Assembly (NCBI RefSeq): GCF_000004195.4
Contig: NC_030680.2
Coordinates: 139,313,545-139,377,544 of the forward strand
Length of the DNA: 64,000 nucleotides
Source: Xenopus tropicalis
Lineage: Eukaryota; Chordata; Amphibia; Anura; Pipidae
Reading direction: 5' to 3'
A program made the position numbers and the translations under genes. Positions 24,339 to 37,052 of this stretch are shown here, piece by piece (within the stretch, counting starts at the first letter, position 1; each line of letters opens with the position of its first letter). The notes under the pieces were generated by a model that was given only the letters and a program-made list of their open reading frames with translations, was not told where the DNA came from and did no database searches.

Positions 24339-25777
24339 TTAACTATAACTTTAACCAGTTCATTATTAGCTGTCTCAGCTAGCCCTGCCCACTTAACTTT
24401 AACCAGTTCATTATTAGCTGTTTCAGCTAGCCCTGCCCACTTAACTTTAACCAGTTCATTATTAGCTGTTTCAGCTAGCCCTGCCCATTAACTTTAACCA
24501 GTTCATTATTAACTGTTTCAGCTAGCCCTACCCACTAACTTTAACCAGTTCATTATTAGCTGTTTCAGCTAGCCCTACCCACTAACATTAACCAGTTCAT
24601 TATTAACTGTTTCAGCTAGCCCTGCCCACTTAACTTTAACCAGTTCATTATTAGCTGTTTCACCTAGCCCTGCCCACTTAACTTTAACCAGTTCATTATT
24701 AGCTGTTTCAGCTAGCCCTGCCCATTAACTTTAACCAGTTCATTATTAACTGTTTCAGCTAGCCCTACCCACTAACTTTAACCAGTTCATTATTAGCTGT
24801 TTCAGCTAGCCCTACCCACTAACTTTAACCAGTTCATTATTAGCTGTTTCAGCTAGCCCTACCCACTAACTTTAACCAGTTCATTATTAGCTGTTTCAGC
24901 TAGCCCTACCCACTAACATTAACCAGTTCATTATTAACTGTTTCAGCTAGCCCTGCCCATTAACTTTAACCAGTTCATTATTAACTGTTTCAGCTAGCCC
25001 TGCCCACTTAACTTTAACCAGTTCATTATTAGCTGTTTCAGCTAGCCCTGCCCACTTAACTTTAACCAGTTCATTATTAGCTGTTTCAGCTAGCCCTGCC
25101 CACTTAACTTTAACCAGTTCATTATTAACTGTTTCAGCTAGCCCTGCCCATTAACTTTAACCAGTTCATTATTAACTGTTTCAGCTAGCCCTGCCCACTT
25201 AACTTTAACCAGTTCATTATTAGCTGTTTCAGCTAGCCCTGCCCACTTAACTTTAACCAGTTCATTATTAGCTGTTTCAGCTAGCCCTGCCCACTTAACT
25301 TTAACCAGTTCATTATTAGCTGTTTCAGCTAGCCCTGCCCACTTAACTTTAACCAGTTCATTATTAACTGTTTCAGCTAGCCCTGCCCATTAACTTTAAC
25401 CAGTTCATTATTAACTGTTTCAGCTAGCCCTGCCCACTAACTTTAACCAGTTCATTATTAACTGTTTCAGCTAGCCCTACCCACTAACTTTAACCAGTTC
25501 ATTATTAACTGTTTCAGCTAGCCCTACCCACTAACTTTAACCAGTTCATTATTAACTGTTTCAGCTAGCCCTGCCCACTAACTTTAACCAGTTCATTATT
25601 AGCTGTTTCAGCTAGCCCTGCCCACTAACTTTAACCAGTTCATTATTAACTGTTTCAGTTAGCCCTTCCCACTAACTTTAACCAGTTCATTATTAACTGT
25701 TTCAGCTAGCCCTGCCCACTAACTTTAACCAGTTCATTATTAACTGTTTCAGTTAGCCCTTCCCACTAACTTTAACT
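24339..25777. repeat. 48/49-bp minisatellite, about 29 copies
   Basis: The unit is taactttaaccagttcatta, then ttagctgtttcagctagccc, then tgcccact. Variants are ttagctg/ttaactg, ctgccc/ctaccc and cactta/catta/cacta. Variant order repeats in blocks of several units, so multi-unit blocks were duplicated. The unit contains cagctag and an aaccagtt palindrome. Confidence 0.95.
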
Positions 25778-25899
25778 TTGTGTCCAAAACCGATACCTAC
25801 CATGGTATCATGTCCCAACACCCCTGTGCATAAGCCCCATTGGGGCAGGAATTAGACCTTTACTGACAAATCAGAAGCAAGCAGCGCCGTATTTGCCAC

Positions 25900-26175
25900 A
25901 AACACAAGTCACTTGCCCAGTTCTGATGTCGGTAACGTTCTAAGGGCCCGAGCCTGAGCTCTAAGCTGCAAGGATCATTAGCAAGAAAATTCAGTCTAGA
26001 ATCCGAGTTAATTGGTTTTGCTGCAAAACTGACAGAATCAATTTAAATTATTACTCTTACTTCCAATTAGTAGGACGAGCAGGGCTGTATATGAAACTTT
26101 AATAAAGAAAGCGTTAATTAACTGTGAGATATTAACATATTGCAACATTCTTTACTGTTGGCGCTCCTAGTGGGA
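25900..26175. other. Candidate conserved non-coding element
   Basis: Repeat-free sequence rich in homeodomain-type cores (gttaattgg, caattagtagg, gcgttaattaactg). The texture is that of developmental enhancers. This is a guess from composition only. Confidence 0.3.
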
Positions 26176-28196
26176 AAAGGGGGTCATTATTAAAATGTAA
26201 TTAAACACAAACATTAAAGCACATTGCAAGGTTCCCAGATGAATGCGGAAATGGTTTATAACATGGAGAATGTGGGAGAATAGGCAGGCAAGTACATGCA
26301 GCATGGAAACATGGTGTAAAACAGCACTTCTGCTCTAACTGTATTATAATAGCAGGTCTGGCATTTGCACGAGGTCCAGTAACCCATAGCAACCAATAAG
26401 TATTGTTAGTGGTTACCTGTTTATTAGTAAACACCTGATGGCTAATAAGCACTGGTTTCTGAGCTCCCCTGCAGTATGCGTCCAAAACAAATTCCTTATA
26501 GATTGTCAGTTCTCTTGGGCAGGACCTTCTTCACCTCTTGTATCAGTTATTGGTTGCTTTATGTGTTATGTGCACTAAAGGGGAAGGTAATCCTTAAATT
26601 GACTCTTGCAGGCAGAACTGCAGATTTTTCATATTGTTGCACAAAAACCAGCATCAAAAAAACCCAAAAGTTTCAAAGCAAAGAAACATCTTCCAGGAAG
26701 GGGACATCTGCCGCTGGGACACCGGGAAAATACCGGTGGGCTCCAGTGGCCCAGACCCGACCCTGTTGCCGCTCCCCCAGTCGCTGGTGTCCTCCCCTGA
26801 CACGTTTCACTTATGCCTGCTCAGGGGAGGACGTTGGGGGCCCATGTGGGGGGTGGGGTTTATGGGGGCGTGGCAGGGGCGGCAGCTGGTGGGGGCACCT
26901 TAAGGTGTGCGGGGCCCCAGTGGTGGCAGCCCTGGTGGTCCCTGCACCCCCCAGTCCCACCCTGTTTGTAAATGCCCAAATGCCCTTAGTATGTTAAAGT
27001 ATGTTCTTTATTTTATTTGGCACCAGTGCTTTATTTATTTAATTATGTATTGGGTCCTCCTATTCTGTATATTTCCAGTGTTTAGCTGAAAAGGCTCTCT
27101 GGTTGTTGGGGTCACTGACCCAGGTAATCAAAAGCACATAGGTGCTATAAAAACCAAGGATAATAATAATATTACCAATCAAATGCGAGTGTTTAGTGTT
27201 ATAGTTTACTGCTTATCTTTTATACCCTGTCCTGTTCGTTTTCCATTCTCACGTCTGAGCTGCTGCCTGGTTGCTAAGGCACTCAAGCTCTAGTAACCAG
27301 AATGCAATCAAAATCATTCACTACTATGGGCTCAGAAATCGAAAGAGATGTAAACAATGGGCTTCAGATAAGGTTCTGGAGTAGTGCGGCCTTAATGACA
27401 CCATTAGGGTAACAGCACATGGGGCACTTTGTTGCCTTATAGGAAATCATCTCTCCCACGGGTGACAAAGCACATAAATGATATTTCCATAGGGCAGGGC
27501 CGTGCGCGGGCACAAATACAAATGTTGTTCTTTTAGTTCCCTTCTTTCCAATGGGCACATTGTAATCATTCTACAAACCTTCCAATGTACTTAGGCCGCT
27601 GTTATTTGATGAATGACGACATCATAATTGGCAGTTAATGACATAATGAGTGCACTTCACATAGCAGTGGCACGGAACACAGAGGAGCCTGCTTCATACT
27701 TTCCCTGGTAGCCAAGGGCCGCACCTCCCTCTGCACTGCCGCCTCCCACCCATTCATGCCTTCAAACACTAATCCATTTAATACCCCCCCTCTTCCTTTC
27801 GGAGGACTGAGGGGAAGCACTTGAGAGCCAGAGGCCTGGAGCAGAGCACTGGGCTTGCATGTTATGTGTATCCAGAGAAAGGGCAAGGCAGGGGTTTGTG
27901 TGCTTCTGTCATTGAGTTCCGTATTCATTCCTGCACTACAGTGGCTCATTCATAACCTTCGCCCCCTGCGCTCCATACCCAGGACATGGGAGAGAGGATT
28001 TGGGACTAGGTGGGACTTGCAGGGGGGTGACGAGAAGGAAAATTACAGAAAGGAAGAGAGGGCACGGGGTGAAAATCTAAGGGGCCAGGAGATGTGAGAG
28101 GACTTTATAGTCCAGCTTTGGCCAAGCTTTACCAAAGTCTAAACATTAACACTGCTGTTATAGTCACCCTGAGGCCATTCACAAGTCCTGGGAGTA
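26176..28196. other. Non-coding stretch with repeat fragments
   Basis: An L2-like tail fragment lies at 26501-26570. At 26735-26960 GC-rich sequence has pieces of the hAT CGGACTGG family (cccagacccgaccctg, cagtcccaccctg) in rearranged order; the 173-codon ORF at 26476-26997 crosses this repeat and is not credible. Positions 27560-27650 are complex and repeat-free. Confidence 0.4.
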
Positions 28197-28204
28197 GCAC
28201 TATC

Positions 28205-28505
28205 CAGTGTCGGACTGGCCCACAGGGATAACAGGAAAACTCCCGGTGGGCCCAGGTGTCAGTGGGCCCTCCTGCTTCTAGACATTTGGCCTAATTCATC
28301 ATGGTCATTGCTTTATTATTATTATTATTATTCTACAGGAAAAAAAGAGACTAAATATATTAAAGAATAGATTATAATATGTAAAGATATAAAAAAAAAC
28401 TAGGAAAATATATTGGTTGAGTAAGAAGTAGAGGAAAATAGTTTGGAGAGTGGGCCCATGGTCTAGGGTTCTCTGGTGGGCCCCTGGCATCCCAGTCTGA
28501 CACTG
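28205..28505. mobile_element. hAT-type MITE with 8-bp duplication
   Basis: Ends are CAGTGTCGGACTGG and CCAGTCTGACACTG. Flanks are gcactatc (28197-28204) and gcactgtc (28506-28513), 7/8 identical. The interior is AT-rich with a TTA microsatellite near 28315. No coding capacity. Confidence 0.87.
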
Positions 28506-28513
28506 GCACTGTC

Positions 28514-30063
28514 CCCCATTTTCCATGACTTTCCTGGGGAATTAGACTGCCATGTATGAAGGACTTTTCAGGTCTTCTACTCTGAGATGCCTACATAGAG
28601 CATAAGCAGTAAAAGTTGATTTGGACCTGGACATGCTCTGTGGTGCCGTTCTCTCAAGTTCAGTGATTAGTGCATTTATGTGATTCCCCTGGGGTACAGA
28701 GGGGGCCTAGGGTTATAAGCACACAACATTTTTGTTTAAAGAAGAGAGACCCTGAGCAGCTCAGCAAGGCTGGGGCCCTTATTATGGAAACCTGTGGCCC
28801 TCCAGCTGCTGCAGACTGGATATCCTTGCCATAAATATTACATATCTGTCAGCTATCAAACAGTCATTTGTACCCCTTTTAAAGACTTTTTTCATCCAAG
28901 GGGTCTTTGAGACTGTGAGACTGCTAGGCAAACGACAACTGTGCAACTAAACTAGCCCTAAGGTTGTAACCCCTTCAGGCACAACAACAGAGGGTGAGAG
29001 AAGGGCAGAACCAGCAGTGGCAGGGGCAATAACTACACATTATGGGGGGCCCAATGAACTGCATATATCACACTAGTGGTTATTGGGTCCACAGCAGAAT
29101 ACTTTTAGGGGCCCCCAAGTATTTGGAAATAAAACAAATACTTGTTTTAAAAAGATAATTCCACTAAACCTAAAAGACACTCATTGGCCACCAAAAGGCA
29201 CAGGGTTTGCTCCCCACTTTACACCCCTGGCCCCCCCAAAGTAGTTTAGACTATACACAATACAAAGCTTTTGGCTTGCACTCGTGCATTGCAGTGGATG
29301 GAACCATGGATTCATTGCTAGACTGGAGATTCTGGGAACTGGTTCTGACTTTAATCCTTGGCCCAGTATAAGTGGAACACAATAATATGTCGGACAATAT
29401 TAGGGGGATCCCGTGTCTCTTCCCACAGCAGCTGAACCGACTCCAGCAGCAAAAGCAATAAATGATCTAATCTGCGAGATGCGCTGCACGGGCGCGAGTG
29501 CTGACAGAATCCCCTTATTTAGTTAACTTGGCTATTTTTCTTCTCCATTTTTTTTTGGGTGAGATATTTTTGGAAGAGCTATTTCTGAAAGAAAACATAT
29601 TTGTCTTTGGCTGCAAGATGTCGACTCCCAGCAAATTTCCATTGGCAAATATTTTGCATTACAAATCCAGGGACTGTTCACAGCTCCTTAACTGGAGCCC
29701 CCTGTGTGTGGGGCCTATTCTTTACTGCCTGCAGCAGTTATCAAACTACAACTCCCAGAACCTCCTGGCAGCCTTTGGCTTTATAATCAAGAACTTCTAT
29801 TCTTACATTTAGCTGGTTTAGCCCAAAACTGCCCACCTCGTCAGCCTTAATTTAACATAAAAAATGGTAATAAAATCTCGTTTCCTACATTTATTTGAGT
29901 TCCCACATTTATTTATTCTAAATATTTTTCCTACTGGAAGTCAAATACAAAACAAAATAATGTTTCTTCATTTATTAGGGTCCATTTACATAGCTGCTGT
30001 TGTGGTCTAGTTAAAATGGATGCAGTTATTGAGCACATTGACACCATTCATTACAGGTATTTC
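28514..30063. other. Non-coding stretch, no gene seen
   Basis: Mixed sequence. Positions 29415-29520 look complex and repeat-free. A ZNF143-like aactacaactcccag motif lies at 29744-29758. The 104-codon ORF at 29498-29812 has no recognised features. Confidence 0.45.
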
Positions 30064-30208
30064 GACCCAGGTCTGAACTGGGATTCAAACTGGGCCCTGA
30101 CTTTTTAATTACACAGAAGCCCAAACAGCCCCCCCAGCCCAATAAATAGTGAGTGTCTATCTTACAGCAGCCCCTCTGGCATTTGCCAGAACCCACAGAT
30201 TGCCAGTT
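30064..30208. mobile_element. Copy of the CAGG..TGAACTGG repeat family
   Basis: Left end caggtctgaactgg, right end gccagttcagattg. The middle (cccaataaatagtgagtgtc, acccacagattgcc) recurs at 49776-50248, 51000-51100, 53400-53825 and 54957-55092, in either orientation. End sequences resemble hAT-type MITEs, but I could not confirm a target-site duplication here. Confidence 0.6.
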
Positions 30209-30384
30209 CAGATTGTGTCCAAATATGCTCCTTGCACTTCGCTGTAGTGCATTTGGCACCAGTGCTTCTGCCCCATCAACTCTCATAGCATCCAACCTTT
30301 TGGCCCTAAGTCCAATGGGTTGGTGGCCAGTGAATGGCCAGTGAACAGATATAAATATATCTATGTGTAAATACTATCATACCC

Positions 30385-30622
30385 TAAACCTGGCCATACA
30401 CGCTAAAATTCACTCATTTGGGTGCACGATATGGCCAAAAAAACAAACTACAATGACGGGCATAGGAGCCGTCGGACTGAGAACAACATTAATGAGCCGA
30501 TGCGGTCCCCGATCGGACAGGAAAATAAAGCCTGCCCCATCGTCACCTGGCTGATTTTGTGCCAGATACTGATCAGGGTGGGCCCATACACAGGCAGATA
30601 AACTGCCGAAACAGTCACCTTA
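30385..30622. mobile_element. Diverged GGCCATACACG-family MITE
   Basis: Begins with cctggccatacacgct and carries the family's gagccgatgcggtccccgat block. The right end is less clear. Truncated or diverged relative to 40975-41333. Confidence 0.6.
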
Positions 30623-30963
30623 ACAGAATGAGTGAGCGGGGTTGGGTCTCGGCACTGCAGCACAGAGCTTTGTCAGAATTATTTAAATGCCGACAGTGCA
30701 ATAACATAACAAACTTTATTTCTTTATACCAAAGAGACTGAGTGATTATGTTTTCCGATTTCACTGGAGAAATCTAATTAGATCCAAACAGCCTGTCTAT
30801 GGGATGTAATACGGCTCTGCTGCTTCCTGTGCCTCCTTTGTCTGCTCAAATGGGCAAAAACATAAAGGGTGACACTGCTACCCACAATTCCTAGGTGAAT
30901 GTTGTTTTTATGCTATTACATTGTGTTGTGTCTTCTGATGGGGTGTATTGAGAGTGTGCCTGT

Positions 30964-32033
30964 CCCAGAGGTTATTATTAACCCACTGCTACTATAGCCA
31001 CCATCTCTCCCTACTATACCTGCTATCCCACAGCCCCAGTCCCTTCCCAGAGGCTATTATCCCCCCACTGCTACTATAGGCACCATCTCTCCCTACTATA
31101 CCTGCTATCCCACAGCCCCAGTCCCTTCCCAGAGGCTATTATCCCCCCACTGCTACTATAGGCACCATCTCTCCCTACTATACCTGCTATCCCACAGCCC
31201 CAGTCCCTTCCCAGAGGCTGTTATCCCCCCACTGCTACTATAGGCACCATCTCTCCCTACTATACCTGCTATCCCACAGCCCCAGTCCCTTCCCAGAGGC
31301 TATTATCCCCCCACTGCTACTATAGGCACCATCTCTCCCTACTATACTTGCTATCCCACAGCCCCAGTCCCTTCCCAGAGACTATTATCCCCCCACTGCT
31401 ACTATAGGCACCATCTCTCCCTACTATACCTGCTATCCCACAGCCCCAGTCCCTTCCCAGAGGCTATTATCCCCCACTGCTACTATAGGCACCATCTCTC
31501 CCTACTATACCTGCTATCCCACAGCCCCAGTCCCTTCCCAGAGGCTATTATCCCACTGTTACTATAGGCACCATCTCTCCCTTCTATACCTGCTATCCCA
31601 CAGCCCCAGTCCCTTCCCAGAGGCTATTATCCCCCCACTGCTACTATAGGCACCATCTCTCCCTACTATACCTGCTATCCCACAGCCACAGTCCCTTCCC
31701 AGAGGCTATTATCCCCCCACTGCTACTATAGGCACCATCTCTCCCTACTATACCTGCTATCCCACAGCCCCAGTCCCTTCCCAGAGGCTATTATCCCCCC
31801 ACTGCTACTATAGGCACCATCTCTCCCTACTATACCTGCTATCCCACAGCCCCAGTCCCTTCCCAGAGGCTATTATCCCCCCACTGCTACTATAGGCACC
31901 ATCTCTCCCTACTATACCTGCTATCCCACAGCCCCAGTCCCTTCCCAGGGGCTATTATCCCACTGTTACTATAGGCACCATCTCTCCCTACTATACCTGC
32001 TATCCCACAGCCACAGTCCCTTCCTATTATCCC
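30964..32033 (-). repeat. 82-bp G-quadruplex minisatellite, array 3 (inverted)
   Basis: About 13 copies of the unit of arrays 1 and 2, now as the reverse complement (ccccactgctactataggca ... cagccccagtcccttccca). The G-quadruplex motif is therefore on the minus strand. Edge copies at both ends are diverged (gttattattaacccactg on the left, cacagtcccttcctattatc on the right). Confidence 0.96.
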
Positions 32034-33802
32034 CAATGTTACTTTAGTTGCCTCTAAGCAGCTATAGATATGTATGTGGGGCAGTTGTAGTGCTGCTCAG
32101 TGACGTTTCAGCCCACAGCTGCTACATTACAGGGTGACACTCTGTGCATGGCCTGAGGTCCCTGTTTTCCTTCCATAAATACATTTTATCATAACTAAGT
32201 TGAAGAAAAGCTTCACATTTTTCCCTTTCTTTCTAAATTATTTTAGGAAGTGTAATGCTATTCCTGGCCACATATATATATATATATTGCTGACCCAGTA
32301 GCTCAGAGTTGCTGATCTTTAATTAGGAGGAAACAATTTTCTCTGCAAAATACGAATCCCCATTGAATAATAAATAATGTCTGAGAGCTGCTGATGAAGT
32401 GCGTGGGAAAAAATTTGGGCTTTGCTGGCCCCTCCTCTTTGCTCGGATTCATTGAACCAACAGAGGAATCTGCAGGGGGAGCCGGTGCTGAGCAGGAACA
32501 ATCGTATCCCATAACAACATCGGGGGCAAACATGGCCAATGTGCAGCGGGAGAGGCCGACCCGGATCCAAGTGAATCTATTACAGCCGGTGTTGCAGTAG
32601 GGGAGAACCTGAAACTGTTGAGGCTCAAGAGCATTGTGGGTCCAGTAAAACCCCAGTTAATGATTTACTGGCCCCTTTATTTTGCTGTGGGACCCTGTAA
32701 CTTGGAATCTTACCAGAGCCGGCCAATCTATGGGCCCAATGAACTTCTGCTAGATACCATAGACAGTCGCTATTTATTGGCCTGTTTGGGCCTCTCTGTG
32801 CCAAGGCTTATAATGATATGCCAGACCTGTACCAGAAGCTCACACAGTTTGAACAGATGGGTCCGTACCTGCCCTGGGGATGTGTTTTTTAGCTGAGAGA
32901 AAGGGTGCAGAGCAGGGGATAAGCCCCAGGGAAATCATTGTGTAAGATTTCACTATATATAATGTAATATAATAATAATATTATATTAATCACCCCTTTT
33001 ACTAGGGTCATGGTTCTTTTGAGAAGCAGACAATAATCCAAAGCAAAAAGTATATTATATTATATAAAGTCAAATCTTACAATTGCTTACTTCCTAGCAG
33101 GCTTATTACTATAGGCTGTGTGACCCAAAGCCACAAGTTATAATAAACTTACACTCAGCAAGGTATGTTAACAAATATCATGGCTGACACTGTCCATCTC
33201 CACAGTGGCCCAATGGTTCATTTATTTCCATAGATCCATAACTGATAATGCACATAATTGTATCGGGACTTCAAGGCCTTTGTCTTTGATTGCAAAGGGC
33301 CCTGCTCTGTGTAAACCCAGTGTTTATAAGAGGTGTGTATATATCGCATTGCACTGTGGGATTTGCAAAAAAGTGTAAAAACAGAATTTTGCTTTTTATT
33401 TTTCTTACTCCTGTTGACCAATCGGAACTGGATTATATATATATAATTACAGCAGATCTGTGAATTCTCCCCATGGAGTCAGGGTGTCCCATACGGGCAA
33501 GTGGTACCGAGCAGGCAGCTGGATTCTTTTCCTATTTGTTTCCCATTACTACTAGTAATATCCACAATAAGGGCCATTGCCAGCTTTACTAATAACTCCT
33601 TACATTAAAGCCGACAGCTCATTCGTTTTCATAAGAGACCGTTACATCTCAGGAACAACGGCTTTGAAAAGAAACGTAAAGAATATTTGGAAACCACAGG
33701 GCGCTGTTCCTTTAAGCCCATAGGCATGGCAACTTGTATATCATCCAAAGGATCAATATGTGATGCAGCTGCCAATGGCATGAACATATAAGCACAAACA
33801 CT
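32034..33802. other. Non-coding stretch, no gene seen
   Basis: Positions 32740-32790 hold a fragment of the atagacagtcgctatttattgg repeat. TA tracts lie near 32268 and 33437. Several overlapping ORFs at 32303-32634 on both strands are unsupported. Confidence 0.45.
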
Positions 33803-33964
33803 CACATTGGGGGTCATTTATAAAGACTGGGCAAATTTGCACCTGGGCAGTAACCCATGGCAACTAATCAGTGATTAGCCTGCAGTTGGATGAAAAAGAC
33901 TAACCACTATAGGTTACTACCCAGGTGCAAATTTGCCCAGTCTTTTAAAATGACCCCCACTGTG
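33803..33964. mobile_element. Near-perfect 160-bp MITE
   Basis: Left arm gggggtcatttataaagact followed by gggcaaatttgcacctggg; right arm cccaggtgcaaatttgccca followed by gtctttt and aatgaccccc. The arms pair over about 45 nt with few mismatches. Same family as 8855-8980. Target-site duplication unresolved. Confidence 0.8.
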
Positions 33965-34554
33965 TAAGAGCTGCAGCCCATAACAATAAAAACCGTAAAG
34001 TTGTGGAATAGAGGGATATTTCTTAACATTTCCACTACATACAGTAATTGTTGTGCATAGCCGTTTCTTGGGGCTCTCCCTTAGAATAGGGTCACACTCC
34101 CTTGGCGCATTTACCTGGCAATCGGACAAACCTGGAAGCTTTTGCAGAAATTTAGGAGAGACTGGGAAACTGGGATCTTACAATGCAGTGCCTACACCTA
34201 AGGAGATAAAATGCACAGAGATTCGCAGCAATAATAAACAAAAATAAAAACCTTGAAACTTTATATATGAAGAGAAAAATGCAACAGGCATCTAATGCAA
34301 TGAAATGACTGCAATGGGGACATGCAGTGCTCTGTCTCTCTACAGAAATACTCTTTTAACTGACTAACAGCCCTTTCAACACAACACAGTACAAAGCTTT
34401 CTGTTGTCCTGGACAGTCTTTTCCATTCTACTGGCTGAAATTTGCAGCAGGGGGTCCTTTTTAGCCTTTGATAGGCACCAAAACCAGTCTTCTCCCATTC
34501 CAGATGTACCGTGGGGCTTCTAGAAAGCTTCAGACATTAGTCCTGCCTCCAAAT
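33965..34554. other. Non-coding stretch, no gene seen
   Basis: Mixed sequence between two MITEs, no recognised features. Confidence 0.5.
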
Positions 34555-34846
34555 ATGGTTGCCACCCTGGCAGTATTTGACAAGCCCAGCCAGTAAAGGG
34601 CCAGCTAGGGCCAGGGCCGGAATCACATAGAAGGTAAATTTGTAATACCCTATAAACCCCTCCCTTTCCTGACCCTCTCCATTGCTGAACTCCCAATTAT
34701 AAGGGATACCTATGCTCCACCCATACCTACCTATGCTCCACCCATTTCCCCACCCACTCCATCCATTTTCTCTGCCCCGTGTGACATCACCTCCTATTGC
34801 CCCACCTGACGGTCGGTATTTAATTACAAAAAAGATGGCAACCCTA
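34555..34846. mobile_element. MITE of the GGTTGCCACC family
   Basis: Left end ggttgccaccctgg, right end gatggcaacccta, with inner gtatttgac/ggtatttaattac arms partly pairing. The C-rich interior has no ORF. Related to 35262-35486. Confidence 0.6.
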
Positions 34847-34910
34847 CCTCCAAGCCAATCGGATTACTCCCCTGCCTGTAACTGGGATGGATAAGGATTA
34901 TACATTAGAT

Positions 34911-35236
34911 CAGGGGTGGGCAAAGTTTTTGGCTCGGGGGCCACATTGACTCACAGGCGGGCCAGGCCGGGCCAACGTCCTCCCACCAGCTCCCCCCCCA
35001 GCATCCTCCATCTCCCCGACCTGCGGCTCCCTCCATCGTTCGGTTGCGTCTGTTCCCCGGCTCCCCGCTGCATTCTTTTTTATGGTTGCGCCCCCTGCGT
35101 ATTGACATCACGAGCACGCACAAAGCGCAACCAATCAGGGCCCAGAAATTATTTAAAGGGACCCGGAGTCGGCGGGCCGGATTAAAAAGGCCAACGGGCC
35201 AGATGTGGCCCGCGGGCCGTAGTTTGCCCACCCCTG
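34911..35236. mobile_element. hAT-type MITE, CAGGGGTGGGCAAA ends
   Basis: Ends are CAGGGGTGGGCAAAG and TTTGCCCACCCCTG. The 8 bases on either side are cattagat (34903-34910) and cattacat (35237-35244), a 7/8 duplication typical of hAT. Inner arms (ggctcgggggccaca, tgtggcccgcgggcc) also pair. Very GC-rich interior, 326 bp, no transposase. Confidence 0.88.
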
Positions 35237-35261
35237 CATTACATTGTTATCTATCTTGCCT

Positions 35262-35486
35262 AGGGTTGCCACCGGGCTTGTATTTCACAACCTATCCGGT
35301 AAAATACCAGCCATGGGTAGGCTGGTATTACAAATTAAATGGTATGCTCCCGATCGCCCCACTTCCACCTCACTGCTCCCCCTTTTACCCTGCTCATCAG
35401 CTCTTTAAACCAATGCTCTGCCCACTACATCACAGCCCCTACTTCACTACTCATCATTGGCTGGTAAGCAAAACATGGCAACCCTA
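35262..35486. mobile_element. MITE of the GGTTGCCACC family
   Basis: Left end agggttgccaccgg, right end catggcaaccct. Inner ggtaaaataccagcc and ggctggtattac form a further inverted repeat at about 35299-35333. Confidence 0.65.
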
Positions 35487-37052
35487 TTCTCATATAAAAC
35501 ACAAATACATGTGCACACCCTGACATCCCTGGTGCAGTATTATTAAGAAAGACAACCCCCTTCCAGTGTCCAATCCTGTGTACCGACAATTTTTTTTTAT
35601 AACTGAACCCTATTTTCACCCTGCATTATGGGGTATTTATTTAACTGGTCCTCCATTTATCCTGGCAGATGTTCTGGGGAATTATACATGTTGCTGGCCC
35701 TGCCATAAGATATATTCCATCCCTCTGTGCTACCTATTCCCAGTGGGAATAAATGCCCTGTTGACTATTAGTGCTTTTAGCTTTTATATCAAGCAAATAG
35801 GGGAGTTACCAGTGCGCCATTGCACGTAGCGACTTGCCTTTAACTCCCGTGCCTTTAACACATTGTCGTTTACATTTTGCAACACAGTAGTCATTGTTAG
35901 TGCTACTAAGCCTGTGTGGCACCCCGCCAGGCGCACCTGTAATTTCTCTAAATCACTTTGCACTTTGTACAGGCAGTTTGGGATAACAATGGCACCGGAA
36001 CGTGATGCCAGTCCCGAGGTGTGAGATTTAGGCTGGTTTCCAAGGAAACCGAGGGAATTTCTGAGCCGTTCGATTACCGGGGAGCTAAAAATCACCAGGA
36101 TTTGGTTTACGCACCCAGCGAGGGAGCAACCCCCAAATGAGAAATGGGAGATCATTGCAGCTAAAGGGAAAATATACCATTTATAAGGTGGGCTTACAGC
36201 CACTTCTTGCCATAATTGTTCAGCAAAATTTGTATTCAATGACATGAACTAATAGTCACTGTACTAGATAATTATGGCCGAGTAAAATAAAATGTAGTTC
36301 AAAGATGCCAAAGGAGCCCCTGGGGCAAATTAAACTGTGAACTCTTGGGGGGGTGCACATCCTGGCATCAAAAGCACTGAACGAGGCTATAAGTTCCCTA
36401 GTTGGGCCCACACCAATAATTATAAAGCCCCAGCTTAGGAAAGATGATCTGTTTGCACACATATTCTAAAACAGTGCATCAGAACCCGGGGGCACCATTA
36501 GGGGGGTACTGCTGTCAGGGGCCCCAAGATAAAAAGCTTAATAAGAAAAGCTTAATTGTTGGGCTGTAAAGGTGGTGAGGCCTGATTGGAGTAGGAGTGC
36601 TTTAGAAGTATTGACCTAATTGGGGAGTGGCCAGGGGAACAAGGGTAGGGTTTGGTAAAATTAGGCCGGGGAAGATGGGGGTGTGGATGTGGATTAGGGC
36701 ACCAAGGCAGGGGCCAACACCCAGGCCCAGTGATGACTAGTGAGCTAATAATTGGGCCCTGCTAACTCAGCAGTATGGGACCCCAGGATTACTAATGGTG
36801 AACTTGCCTGTAGTTCTGTCACTATTATTATGTCCCTGTTATGATACAAAAGACTCGTAGTTGGGGACCTTTGTTATTTAAACAGGGGGAGTTGGTTGCA
36901 CGGTAAGAGCCAATTGGCCTGTTCTGTAGCGCCAGGGCATTCTTCCTTATAATGCGCAGCGCCAGGGGAATATATTTGGCCGCCCCTCTTTACCTTTATA
37001 AATAAATGAATCTGGAGAAAGGTTATGGTCTCTCGAAGGGCTTGTACACATA
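35487..37052. other. Non-coding stretch, one unexplained ORF
   Basis: A minus-strand ORF at 35784-36245 (153 codons) has complex, non-repetitive sequence but no domain, signal or splice context I recognise. The interval 35830-36200 may instead be conserved non-coding DNA. The rest is mixed sequence. Confidence 0.4.

Noticed and set aside
24339..25777. CRISPR-like array
   Set aside because: Adjacent units are identical with no unique spacers, so it is a plain tandem repeat; the same holds for the 31-, 32- and 82-bp arrays, and the DNA is vertebrate.
26476..26997. 173-codon plus-strand ORF
   Set aside because: It runs through an L2-like tail fragment and rearranged hAT-type repeat sequence.
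35784..36245. 153-codon minus-strand ORF
   Set aside because: Not repetitive, but no recognised domain, signal peptide or splice sites. An ORF of this length is expected by chance in 64 kb on six frames.
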